A stretch of DNA of 64,000 nt. It comes from Candidatus Naiadarchaeum limnaeum. GTDB lineage: Archaea > Undinarchaeota > Undinarchaeia > Undinarchaeales > Naiadarchaeaceae. Shown piece by piece: positions 52,284 through 60,478 of the stretch (positions are counted from its first letter, which is position 1; each line of letters begins with the position of its first letter). Where the stretch lies: contig DVAB01000023.1 of NCBI GenBank assembly GCA_014189685.1, positions 1-64,000 of the forward strand, given 5' to 3'. A program made the translations under genes and the position numbers. The notes beneath the pieces are model-generated. The model was not told the origin of the DNA, made no database searches, and saw nothing but the letters and a program-made list of their open reading frames with translations.

Positions 52284-52523
52284 ATGGCAAAAATGCCAAT
52301 GCGAGCAAGTGAGGAAAAGAAAATAAAGTTTGCTGTCGAGGAAATTGTACTGAGTTTTATCGGCGCACTCATACTTTCTTTTGGGGTATTAGTGCTAATG
52401 ATTTCGCACACACAGGGACTTATTGTTGATTGGCCATCTTTTATTCTAGTGATTTTCATAGTGTGGCTTGGATTGCTATTGTTCACAGTTCCAATAGTGC
52501 GCAAGATTGAACAGTTAATGTAA
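52284..52523 (+). CDS. Small two-helix membrane protein
   Basis: 79 aa. A charged N-terminus (MRASEEKKIKF) precedes two membrane segments (about residues 22-44 and 50-69). No motif seen. It starts 24 bases after the leader of the divergent secreted-protein gene. Confidence 0.65.
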   Translation: MAKMPMRASEEKKIKFAVEEIVLSFIGALILSFGVLVLMISHTQGLIVDWPSFILVIFIVWLGLLLFTVPIVRKIEQLM

Positions 52524-52567
52524 TTTTCCCACTTAATAAATAGCAGAATTTTCAGCGATTTTCTTAG

Positions 52568-53200
52568 TTAGTATAACCCATGTTTTTTTAGTAATCTTCT
52601 GAATTTTCCATATGTAAGTATCCACGGCGGAGTCCAGTTTGCTTTATGTATTTTTAATTTTCCTGAGCTGAAATCATTCAAACCTTTTACATAAACAGTT
52701 CCATATCCAACTTCCTCAATTGCGTGTGCATCAGATGCTGCTGTTATTTTCAAGCCCAATTCTTTTGCAACTTTTTGGGCCTTCCAATTATCTGGCAAAA
52801 ACGGCGCCCGAGTGTTATAAACCTCAATATAGTCAAACTTAACTTTTCTAACTAAATCTTTAACGCTCTCTCTAAAATGATCATAGGGATGAGCAGCAAT
52901 TGCTATTCCCCCTTGCTCATGAATGCGCTCAACAGTTTCTTCTGCAGAAAGACATTTTGGGATATTCTCTGTTATAAACAGTCCCAAAACATGCCCTTCC
53001 AAAGAACTTACCTCGATTCCGGGGACAAAAGTAAGTTTTAATTTTTTTGCAGCCTCTCTAGCGATTTTTTGCCCTTTAACAGTATTGTGGTCAGTAATTG
53101 CAAAGCCATCTATTTTTAGCCTTTTTACTTGCGCTGCCATTTCAGCTGGCGTGTTTATCCCATCTGAGAAAATTGTATGGAGATGTACATCCAAAATCAT
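52568..53200 (-). CDS. PHP-domain phosphoesterase
   Basis: 210 aa. Metal motifs DVHLHTIFSDG, GFAITDHNT, PGIEVSS, IAAHPYDH and AASDAHAIEEVG form the trinuclear PHP site. Related enzymes hydrolyse phosphoesters such as 3',5'-nucleotides. The ATG at 53200 (MILDVHLHTIF) is preferred over one seven codons upstream because the family starts here. The start codon lies at the end of a 10-bp stem. Confidence 0.87.
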   Translation of the reverse strand: MILDVHLHTIFSDGINTPAEMAAQVKRLKIDGFAITDHNTVKGQKIAREAAKKLKLTFVPGIEVSSLEGHVLGLFITENIPKCLSAEETVERIHEQGGIAIAAHPYDHFRESVKDLVRKVKFDYIEVYNTRAPFLPDNWKAQKVAKELGLKITAASDAHAIEEVGYGTVYVKGLNDFSSGKLKIHKANWTPPWILTYGKFRRLLKKHGLY

Positions 53201-53270
53201 GTGAAAATCACCTTTAAGCACTTCCGATTTTCACATATGCGAAAAGGGAAGTACCTTAAGTCTTTTCGCA
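53200..53270. promoter_or_regulatory. Two tandem hairpins at the PHP start
   Basis: Stem 1: TGTGAAAATC (53200-53209) with GATTTTCACA (53226-53235), loop 16. Stem 2: TGCGAAAAG (53238-53246) with CTTTTCGCA (53262-53270), loop 15. The loop of stem 2 (GGAAGTACCTTAAGT) resembles the reverse complement of the loop of stem 1, so they look like two inverted copies of one unit. Stem 1 on the minus strand ends on the A of the PHP ATG and covers half of the GGTGAT ribosome site. Confidence 0.55.
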
Positions 53271-53328
53271 TCATAGCTGCTCTATTTCTTTGAGAACTTT
53301 TAAATACTTTCCGAACCATAAATCAAAT

Positions 53329-53715
53329 ATGCCAAGAAGAAAAAGCCCTGCCCAAGATACGCTTTCATTGAGACCAGAGTTTACAACTATTTTTCAAAAT
53401 ATAGCCGATCTTAACTTTTTTGATAGGCACTCATATGTTGCTTATCCAAGTCCATATATTGCCATAGTCTATGGTATAGCTGGAAGGATTCCTTCAAATA
53501 TAGAGGAAGCTTTTAGAGGTATTGCAGCCTTTAAGAATAAAGCACATGTTGAAGTTAGAGAAGTAAATTTAGTTTTACTTTTTAAAAATATAAGAGTTAG
53601 AGATGCGTGGCTTAAGCTTTTTCGAAAAATAAAAGATGAACGGTCAGAATTTGAGGGCGTTTTGAAGAGCGGGCGTAGATTTAAGAGTACTCTAAGTAGA
53701 TATAAAATAGTTTAG
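53329..53715 (+). CDS. Unrecognised basic protein
   Basis: 128 aa from MPRRKSPAQDTLSL. Hydrophobic middle (YVAYPSPYIAIVYGIAG) and basic C-terminus (LKLFRKIKDERSEFEG, RRFKSTLSRYKIV). A longer frame adds 13 residues upstream, but the ATG at 53329 is the better start. The last codons overlap the convergent aminotransferase gene by 4 bases. No motif. Confidence 0.65.
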   Translation: MPRRKSPAQDTLSLRPEFTTIFQNIADLNFFDRHSYVAYPSPYIAIVYGIAGRIPSNIEEAFRGIAAFKNKAHVEVREVNLVLLFKNIRVRDAWLKLFRKIKDERSEFEGVLKSGRRFKSTLSRYKIV

Positions 53716-54920
53716 TACTTCTTAATCAGCTTTTCAATCATCTCAATCCCTTTATCAGCTGTTTCCCCATCTATGATTAAAGGCGGTGCAATTCTGATTG
53801 TTTTTTCGCCGCAACCAAGCAAAAGTAAACCATTCTTAAACGCTCCATCAATAATTTTCTTTCTTCTTTTTACACTATCTATTTCAACTCCAATCATCAA
53901 TCCTTTTCCGCGTACATCAATAATTTTTCTTGGATATTTTAATTGAATTTCTTTAAAGTGCTTAAGCATATAATCTCCCATCCGCTCTGCATTTTTAACT
54001 AAATTTTTCTTTTCAATAATCTCAATTACTTTTGCTCCAACTGCTAAATCAATCACATGCCCACCACCCCAAGTTGATCCAAGTGCGCCGCGCTCTTGTT
54101 TTGCCATATCATATTTTTTGCCTGCAATTGTTGCTCCAACTTGCAAACTTTTTCCAGTGGCCATTATATCAGGGACAACATTGTAATGCTCAAATGCCCA
54201 CCATTTTCCAGTCCTACCCATTCCCGCCTGAACTTCATCAATAATGAAAGCGATGTCATGCTCTTTTGTAATTTTTCGCAGATATTTTACAAACTCTTTG
54301 CTCAAAGGGCGATAGCCACCTTCTCCCTGGACACATTCAATAATTACAAAAGCAGGCGTGAGTTCTCGAGAAATCAAATCCTCAAGCTCGCGGAAATTAC
54401 AATACCCCTTTTCTCCACAAAAATCAAGTTCATGATGCGGAAGAACAGGGAAAAATTTTTTCTGAATTGCCTTACTTGAGGTATAGCTTAAAACCCCTAT
54501 AGTCCTCCCGTGAAAAGCTCCTTTAACAGAGACCCCGCCAAGAGGGCCTTTTTTTAAATAGGCAAGTTTCATTGCATTTTCAACAGCTTCAGCCCCACTA
54601 TTTACAAAAAAAGATTTTCTCAAGTTCTTTGGCAAATGTTTAGAAAGTTTTTTTGCCAGAACTAAAGCTTCTTCCAAAATTGTAAGCGTTCCATCAACTT
54701 TGTAAATACCCTTTTTTGAATACTCACGAACAACTTCTTTAACTTCAGGGTTCCCATAGCCTATGTTATTTGTGCTCACATTTGAATGAAAATCCAAATA
54801 CTTTTTCCCATCCACATCTATCAAATAACAGCCCTCGCCTTTCACAGCAGCTAAATTGGATAAACCAACATCTATTCTATATTTCTTACTTTCTGATAGA
54901 ATTTTTTGCGCTTTTTTCAT
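53712..54920 (-). CDS. Class III aminotransferase, probable ornithine or other omega-amino acid type
   Basis: 402 aa. PLP-binding FVNSGAEAVENAMKLAY, Asp in FIIDEVQAGMGRTG, and Schiff-base Lys in MATGKSLQVGATIAG. It is distinct from LysJ at 23 kb (no overall similarity beyond the fold signatures). It belongs to the same leftward operon as the P-loop protein and OTC, so ornithine or a related diamine is the likely substrate. It could run catabolically to glutamate semialdehyde. Confidence 0.83.
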   Translation of the reverse strand: MKKAQKILSESKKYRIDVGLSNLAAVKGEGCYLIDVDGKKYLDFHSNVSTNNIGYGNPEVKEVVREYSKKGIYKVDGTLTILEEALVLAKKLSKHLPKNLRKSFFVNSGAEAVENAMKLAYLKKGPLGGVSVKGAFHGRTIGVLSYTSSKAIQKKFFPVLPHHELDFCGEKGYCNFRELEDLISRELTPAFVIIECVQGEGGYRPLSKEFVKYLRKITKEHDIAFIIDEVQAGMGRTGKWWAFEHYNVVPDIMATGKSLQVGATIAGKKYDMAKQERGALGSTWGGGHVIDLAVGAKVIEIIEKKNLVKNAERMGDYMLKHFKEIQLKYPRKIIDVRGKGLMIGVEIDSVKRRKKIIDGAFKNGLLLLGCGEKTIRIAPPLIIDGETADKGIEMIEKLIKKY

Positions 54921-56257
54921 AGAAATTCTTTTTCAAATTTACTAATTATTGTTTCAAGATCTGGCTTTCCAATTTCTTTGAGTTCATAATGAACTCGCAC
55001 AATGGGCTTGTTAACTCGCAATATCCTATCAAGCCTTATTGGAGTTCCAACAATCACAGAATCACATCTCGCATGATTTATAGTTTTTTGCAGTTCATCA
55101 ATTTCAACTTTGTTATAGCCCATCGCAGGAAGTATCTCTTTTAACTGCTTGTACTCCGCATAAATTTTTTTTAAAGAACCAACTGCATATGGACGTGGAT
55201 CAACAATCTCTTTTGCGCCGTGATTTTTCGCAGCAATATAACCAGCTCCGAATCTTGTCCCCCCGTGAGTTAAGGTTGGGCCATCTTCAACAACTAGAAT
55301 TCTTTTGTCATGAATTAATTCATGTTTCTCAACTTTTATCTCCGAAGTTGCATCAATAATTATGGCTTTTTTGTTAAAAGTTCTGACATTTTTCTTTACC
55401 CTTTCAATATTTTCTTTTGTTGCACTTTTTTCTTTTGCAACAACAATAACATCTGCCATAAGCAAATTTGTCATTCCGGGATAATACAAGATTTCATGCC
55501 CTGGCCTTAACGGGTCAACTAAAACTATATGTAAGTCAGTTTTATAAAAAGGGAAATCATTATTTCCTCCATCCCAAATTATTACATCTGCCTCCTTCTC
55601 AGCCTTTCTTAAAATTTTTTCATAATCAACTCCTGCATAAACAATGTTCCCGTTTTCAATATGCGGTTCATATTCCTCGCGCTCCTCAATTGTGCAATTG
55701 TATCGATTTAAATCCTCATACTTTTCAAACCTTTGTAAAATTTGTTTTCTCAAATTTCCATATGGCATTGGATGCCTTATAACAACGGCCTTGTAGCCCC
55801 TTTCTTTCAGAAGTTTTGCAACTTTTCTAGTTGTCTGGCTTTTCCCACAGCCAGTACGCACAGCGCAAATCGAGATAAATGGTTTTTTTGATTTGAGCAT
55901 TGTTGAATTTAATCCCATTAATTTAAAATCAGCTCCCGCTGCAAGCACTTGTGAAGCTTTTTCCATGACATACTGGAAGCTTAAATCAGAATAAGCCAGA
56001 ACAGCCTCATCAACTTTTAATTTTCTTATTAGCGCTAATAGTTTTTCTTCTGAATAAATCGGGATACCTTTTGGATAAAATTTTCCAGAAAGCTCTTTTG
56101 GGTATTTTCTTTGGGGGAGTTTTGAAAGCGCCCCTATATTTTGTTCAGATGCTTGTGTAAATGCAACAACATTATAATTTGAGTTATTTCTAAAGAACGC
56201 ATTAAAATTATGGAAATCACGGCCAGCAGCCCCCATGATTATAACACGTCTTTTCAT
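54917..56257 (-). CDS. Cyclic-2,3-diphosphoglycerate-synthetase-like P-loop protein
   Basis: 446 aa. The N-terminal half resembles a Rossmann domain (RVIIMGAAGRDFHNFNAFF). A Walker A CAVRTGCGKSQTT near residue 135 and DVIIWDGGNNDFPF near 235 follow. The family includes cDPG synthetase of Methanothermus, but most members are of unknown function and many sit beside carbamoyl-phosphate genes, as here. It overlaps both neighbours by 4 bases. Whether it makes cDPG or acts in the carbamoyl-phosphate route is open. Confidence 0.75.
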   Translation of the reverse strand: MKRRVIIMGAAGRDFHNFNAFFRNNSNYNVVAFTQASEQNIGALSKLPQRKYPKELSGKFYPKGIPIYSEEKLLALIRKLKVDEAVLAYSDLSFQYVMEKASQVLAAGADFKLMGLNSTMLKSKKPFISICAVRTGCGKSQTTRKVAKLLKERGYKAVVIRHPMPYGNLRKQILQRFEKYEDLNRYNCTIEEREEYEPHIENGNIVYAGVDYEKILRKAEKEADVIIWDGGNNDFPFYKTDLHIVLVDPLRPGHEILYYPGMTNLLMADVIVVAKEKSATKENIERVKKNVRTFNKKAIIIDATSEIKVEKHELIHDKRILVVEDGPTLTHGGTRFGAGYIAAKNHGAKEIVDPRPYAVGSLKKIYAEYKQLKEILPAMGYNKVEIDELQKTINHARCDSVIVGTPIRLDRILRVNKPIVRVHYELKEIGKPDLETIISKFEKEFL

Positions 56258-57177
56258 TTTAATAAAAGGGCAAGTATTCCTTTTTGAACATGCAATCTAT
56301 TCTCAGCCTCATCCAAAACAATTGAATGCGGCCCATCAATTATATCAGCTGTTACTTCATACCCTCTATATGCAGGAAGGCAGTGCATAAACAAATAATC
56401 AGGCTTTGCATTTTTTGCAAGTTTTTCATTTACCTGATACGGCTTAAAAATTTTCAATCGCTTTGTTTTTTCCTTTTCCTGCCCCATTGAAACCCATGTG
56501 TCTGTGAATATTACATCAGAATTTTTAACAGCTTCCTTTAAGTTTTCAGTCCAACTTATTTTGCTTTTTGCATAACTCCCTATGTTCTTCCAAACTTTTT
56601 CACTTGGCTTATACTTTTTGGGAGTTGCAACACTCAGCTCAATCCCTAACTTTGCACAACTATAAATTAGCGAGTTGCAAACATTATTTCCATCACCTGT
56701 CCACGCCAATTTCAAGTTTTCTAAACTTCCCTTATGCTCAATTATCGAGAAGAGATCCCCAAGTATCTGGCACGGATGCTCAAAATCAGACAATCCATTT
56801 ATAACGGGAACAGAAGAATTTTTAGCTAGTTCCAAAAGTGTTTCATGCTGGTAAGTGCGCGCCATTATAGCGTCCGCATATCTGCTTAAAACTTTTGCAG
56901 TATCGGCTATGCTCTCACCTCTTCCAAGCTGCAGGTCGTTCTGGCTTAGAAACATTGCATGCCCACCGAGTTGAGTCATTGCAATTTCAAAAGAAGCCCT
57001 TGTCCGAGTTGAGGGCTTTTCAAATATCATTGCCAAAGTTTTTCCTTTTAATTCCTCGTGAGAAATTTCTTTTTTCAACTTTTCTTTGAGCTCTTTGCTT
57101 TTCTCAAAAATTTTTTCAATATCGACTCTGCTCAAATCGTTAATTGAAATGAGATGTTTAACTGAAAGCGACCCCAT
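56254..57177 (-). CDS. argF: Ornithine carbamoyltransferase
   Basis: 307 aa. STRTRASF binds carbamoyl phosphate, HPCQILGDL follows, DTWVSMG is the ornithine loop (SMG motif), and MHCLPAYRG has the HCLP motif. The ornithine-specific residues are therefore present, unlike pyrB at 8.3 kb. It may run anabolically (citrulline for arginine) or in reverse with carbamate kinase to make ATP. Confidence 0.93.
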   Translation of the reverse strand: MGSLSVKHLISINDLSRVDIEKIFEKSKELKEKLKKEISHEELKGKTLAMIFEKPSTRTRASFEIAMTQLGGHAMFLSQNDLQLGRGESIADTAKVLSRYADAIMARTYQHETLLELAKNSSVPVINGLSDFEHPCQILGDLFSIIEHKGSLENLKLAWTGDGNNVCNSLIYSCAKLGIELSVATPKKYKPSEKVWKNIGSYAKSKISWTENLKEAVKNSDVIFTDTWVSMGQEKEKTKRLKIFKPYQVNEKLAKNAKPDYLFMHCLPAYRGYEVTADIIDGPHSIVLDEAENRLHVQKGILALLLK

Positions 57178-57220
57178 GACAAATTTATTTAAGTAATTCT
57201 TCTTTATAATTCTATGTTAA

Positions 57221-58135
57221 ATGAAAAAAATAGTTATTGCACTTGGAGGAAATGCTCTTGTAAAGACTGGCCAGCGCGGGACTTATAATGAAATGCTGCA
57301 AAATCTAAAAGCTCCAATCAAACAAATTGCCAGGCTCTCTAAAAAATATTCTGTTGTCATAACTCATGGAAACGGTCCACAGGTGGGGAACATTCTTTTA
57401 CAGCAGGAAGCAACCGGATTAGTTCCAAAGATGCCGCTACAGTTATTAGTAGCAGAAACTCAGGGGCAAATCGGATATATGATAGAATCAACTCTAGATC
57501 AAGAATTAATGAATCTTGGCATTTCTGAGAAAAAACTTTTTTTGACTGTTTTAACTTATGTCAAAGTTAATAAAAATGATCCTGCTTTTAAAAATCCAAC
57601 AAAACCAATTGGCCCTTATTTTAAAAATAAAATCAAGAATTGGAGAATGATTAAAACTCCACGTGGATGGAGAAGGGTTGTTGCATCCCCTCGCCCAATT
57701 ACAATCTACCAGAAAAGAGAGATCAGGAAATTAGTTGATTCCGGGTTTATAGTTATTGCATGCGGCGGTGGCGGGATTCCCGTGGTTAAGGAAGGAAAAA
57801 ACTTGCACGGTGTTGAAGCTGTGATCGATAAAGATTTGGCAAGCGCAAAGCTGGCCCAAGAAATAAAAGCAGATATACTGCTCATAGCGACAGATGTTGA
57901 AAATGTTTTTATCAATTTCGGAAAAAAGAATCAAATGGCTTTAAAGAAGTTAACAATGAGCAAAGCAAAGCAATATATCGATGAAGGACAGTTTGCACAG
58001 GGAAGTATGTTACCAAAGATTCAGGCAGCTATTAACTTTTCTAAATTTAGAGGAAAGCGAGCAATGATATGCTCGATTAATAAAATTATCCCTGCTTTAG
58101 AGGGTAGGGCTGGAACCCAAATTGTGAGGGGTTAA
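57221..58135 (+). CDS. arcC: Carbamate kinase
   Basis: 304 aa. KKIVIALGGNALVKTGQRG, VVITHGNGPQVGNILLQQEA and GVEAVIDKDLASAKLA are family landmarks. It forms ATP from carbamoyl phosphate and ADP, or makes carbamoyl phosphate from ammonia and bicarbonate in some hyperthermophiles. It starts 43 bases from the divergent argF. There is no carbamoyl-phosphate synthase gene in the window. Confidence 0.93.
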   Translation: MKKIVIALGGNALVKTGQRGTYNEMLQNLKAPIKQIARLSKKYSVVITHGNGPQVGNILLQQEATGLVPKMPLQLLVAETQGQIGYMIESTLDQELMNLGISEKKLFLTVLTYVKVNKNDPAFKNPTKPIGPYFKNKIKNWRMIKTPRGWRRVVASPRPITIYQKREIRKLVDSGFIVIACGGGGIPVVKEGKNLHGVEAVIDKDLASAKLAQEIKADILLIATDVENVFINFGKKNQMALKKLTMSKAKQYIDEGQFAQGSMLPKIQAAINFSKFRGKRAMICSINKIIPALEGRAGTQIVRG

Positions 58136-58167
58136 AGTATATAATATCAATTACATTAACCCAAGTT

Positions 58168-58866
58168 ATGGCGAAATCAGCCGTTCTTACTTTGTTTAAA
58201 AGAGTTAAAGCCCAGAAACGCGCAGTTCTAACAGAGGTTGAGGCAAAGCAAGTTCTAGATTCTTATGGAATACCAACTACAAAAGGAATTTTAGTTAATA
58301 AAAAAGAAGATGCAATAAAGGCTGCGCAAAAAATCGGTTTTCCTGTTGTAATGAAAGTTGTTTCTCCAGAAATTGTGCATAAAACAGAGGCAAAAGCAGT
58401 TGCTGTTGGTTTAAAAACTGTTGAAGAAGTTGCTCAGGCTTTTGAAACTCTGCAAAAAAACGCGCGTGCATATAAGAAAGGCGCAAAAATTCACGGAGTT
58501 CTAATTCAGGAAATGGCTTCTGGAAAAGAAGTAATAATTGGGGCTATTAAAGATGTTCAATTCGGGCCAACAGTCATGTTTGGAATTGGGGGGGTTTTAG
58601 TTGAGATAATGAAAGATGTTACTTTTAGAGTTGCCCCAATTTCAAAATTGGATGCACAAGAAATGTTGCACGAGCTAAAGGGATACAAAATTTTACAAGG
58701 AGTGCGCGGCCAAAAACCAATAAATGAAAGCGCTATTTTAAACATTTTATTAAAAGTTTCGCAATTGGTTTCAGAAAATCCTCAAATAAAAGAGCTTGAT
58801 ATAAATCCACTTTTTGTGAATGAAAAAGAAGCAAAAGCTGCAGATGCAAGAATAATTTTGGAATAA
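58168..58866 (+). CDS. acdB: ADP-forming acetyl/acyl-CoA synthetase, beta subunit
   Basis: 232 aa ATP-grasp domain. SYGIPTTKGILV, FPVVMKVVSPEIVHKTEAKAV and GIGGVLVEIMKDVTFRVAP are typical. It exchanges phosphate with ADP, giving ATP from acyl-CoA. The alpha subunit is at 60.5 kb, with two genes in between. Confidence 0.9.
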   Translation: MAKSAVLTLFKRVKAQKRAVLTEVEAKQVLDSYGIPTTKGILVNKKEDAIKAAQKIGFPVVMKVVSPEIVHKTEAKAVAVGLKTVEEVAQAFETLQKNARAYKKGAKIHGVLIQEMASGKEVIIGAIKDVQFGPTVMFGIGGVLVEIMKDVTFRVAPISKLDAQEMLHELKGYKILQGVRGQKPINESAILNILLKVSQLVSENPQIKELDINPLFVNEKEAKAADARIILE

Positions 58867-58867
58867 G

Positions 58868-60058
58868 ATGCCCTTGGAACTTGCAACTATCGAGCACGAA
58901 CTAAGAGAAAGTCCAATTAGAAAAATCGCTGCACTATTAGCAGAATCAAAAGCCCACAAAGATATAATTTCTTTTGGCGGCGGTGCCCCTTCTCTTCCAC
59001 CACCACACGCAGTTGTAGATGAAATTATTTCTTCTCTGAAAAAAGATCCTTTCAAATCAATGTCATACACAGCGACTAAGGGAAATCTCTCCCTGCGCGA
59101 AGAAATTTGTACTGATCTAAAAAAATATGAAAAACTTTCAATATATCCTGTGCAGATTTGTCTAACAACAGGGGCAACAGGAGCAATTGATCTTGCTCTT
59201 GAATCTATAATCAATCCAGGGGATGAAATTATTTTAGCAGATCCAACTTATGCTGGCTTTCCAGGACCTGGAATAAAAGAAAGGGCGAAATTAAAATTTA
59301 TCCCTACAAAATGGCAAGAAAATTTTGAGATTAAAACAGAATTAATTGAAAATTTAATCTCAAAAAAGACAAAAGCTCTGATTCTATTATCCCCTGATAA
59401 CCCAACAGGCCGAGTTTTGAGCAAAGAAACAGTAAGAGCAGTTGCAAATTTTGCAGAGGACCACAATTTTTGGCTCATAACAGATGAAACCTACAAAGAT
59501 ATTATTTATGAAGGAAAACACTGGCCAGCTTACACGTTTGCTCCTGAAAATACTTTATCTGTTTTCACATACTCAAAGTCCTGCTCAGCTCCGGCTTTTA
59601 GGCTTGGTTATATCTATGGTCCGCAAAAAGCAATTGAGGCAATTGCAAAGTTAAGCCAGTATGTGAATCTCTGCCCCTCAAACATTTCGCAAATTGGTGC
59701 AGAGGCATTTTATAAGGTTAAAAAACAATATCTACAAAAAACAGTTCTGCCAACCTATAGAAAGAGAATGGAAGTAATGGGCAAGATGCTGAAAAAACAC
59801 TTGCCAGATGCTGGGTTTGTAAAGCCGCATGGCGCGTTTTACTATTTTGTTGATTTCTCACTTTATTTAAGAGACCTAAAACTGAATGAAGAAAAGTTTT
59901 CTGAAAAGCTTTTGAAAGAAAAACATGTTGTTGTCATTCCGGGAAGATATTTCGGCCAGTCTGGGAGAAGGCACTGCAGGCTAACTTTTGTCTCTGAAAA
60001 GGAAAGCAGAATAAAAGAGGGAATTCAAAGAATTGCTGAATTTGTTAAAAGAAAGTAA
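58868..60058 (+). CDS. Class I/II aminotransferase
   Basis: 396 aa. ISFGGGAPSLPPP at the N-terminus, PDNPTGRVLS, and Lys in TYSKSCSAPAFRLGYIYG. Family members convert aromatic, branched or aspartate-type amino acids; LysN of Thermus is also close in length. Located one base after acdB and before acdA, so a role in amino acid fermentation (amino acid to oxo-acid to acyl-CoA to ATP) is likely, and a role as alpha-aminoadipate aminotransferase in lysine synthesis cannot be excluded. Confidence 0.85.
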   Translation: MPLELATIEHELRESPIRKIAALLAESKAHKDIISFGGGAPSLPPPHAVVDEIISSLKKDPFKSMSYTATKGNLSLREEICTDLKKYEKLSIYPVQICLTTGATGAIDLALESIINPGDEIILADPTYAGFPGPGIKERAKLKFIPTKWQENFEIKTELIENLISKKTKALILLSPDNPTGRVLSKETVRAVANFAEDHNFWLITDETYKDIIYEGKHWPAYTFAPENTLSVFTYSKSCSAPAFRLGYIYGPQKAIEAIAKLSQYVNLCPSNISQIGAEAFYKVKKQYLQKTVLPTYRKRMEVMGKMLKKHLPDAGFVKPHGAFYYFVDFSLYLRDLKLNEEKFSEKLLKEKHVVVIPGRYFGQSGRRHCRLTFVSEKESRIKEGIQRIAEFVKRK

Positions 60059-60082
60059 TAAATATCTCCCTCTCCTTAAAAA

Positions 60083-60430
60083 ATGAACATGGAAGAATTC
60101 GGTCCAGAAACTGCTAAATATCTAGACAAAAACAAAAATAACCCCAATTTTAATCTTAATGCCAACCAATTAGCAGCCATAGGAAAAGTTAATTCCGCTA
60201 TCCATAGCTTTTTTCAATCAATAAAAGGGCAAACGATAGTTTATTTGCGCCGAGGTATAACTGAGGAACAAGTACAACTTTTGAGAAGATTTACAGCTGT
60301 TCTTTATGAGTGTGATGAAGAGATAAGAAAAGCTGGCCTAAACACACTATGGTTTCAGATGTTTCTACGCCCTCTAATAATTAGAGATGCAATTAAACTT
60401 TATAATATAAAAGAGGAATTTTCAGCGTAA
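60083..60430 (+). CDS. Unrecognised small protein between the aminotransferase and acdA
   Basis: 115 aa starting MNMEEFGPETAKYL. Helical, with Asn-rich N-terminus (NKNNPNFNLNANQ) and ITEEQVQLLRRFTAVLYECDEEIRKAG. No motif recognised. A TATA-free gap of 24 bases separates it from the aminotransferase, so it may share that transcript. Confidence 0.65.
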   Translation: MNMEEFGPETAKYLDKNKNNPNFNLNANQLAAIGKVNSAIHSFFQSIKGQTIVYLRRGITEEQVQLLRRFTAVLYECDEEIRKAGLNTLWFQMFLRPLIIRDAIKLYNIKEEFSA

Positions 60431-60478
60431 AAACATTAAAATAGCCACATCGCTTATTTGTTTCAACTATTTACTCCT

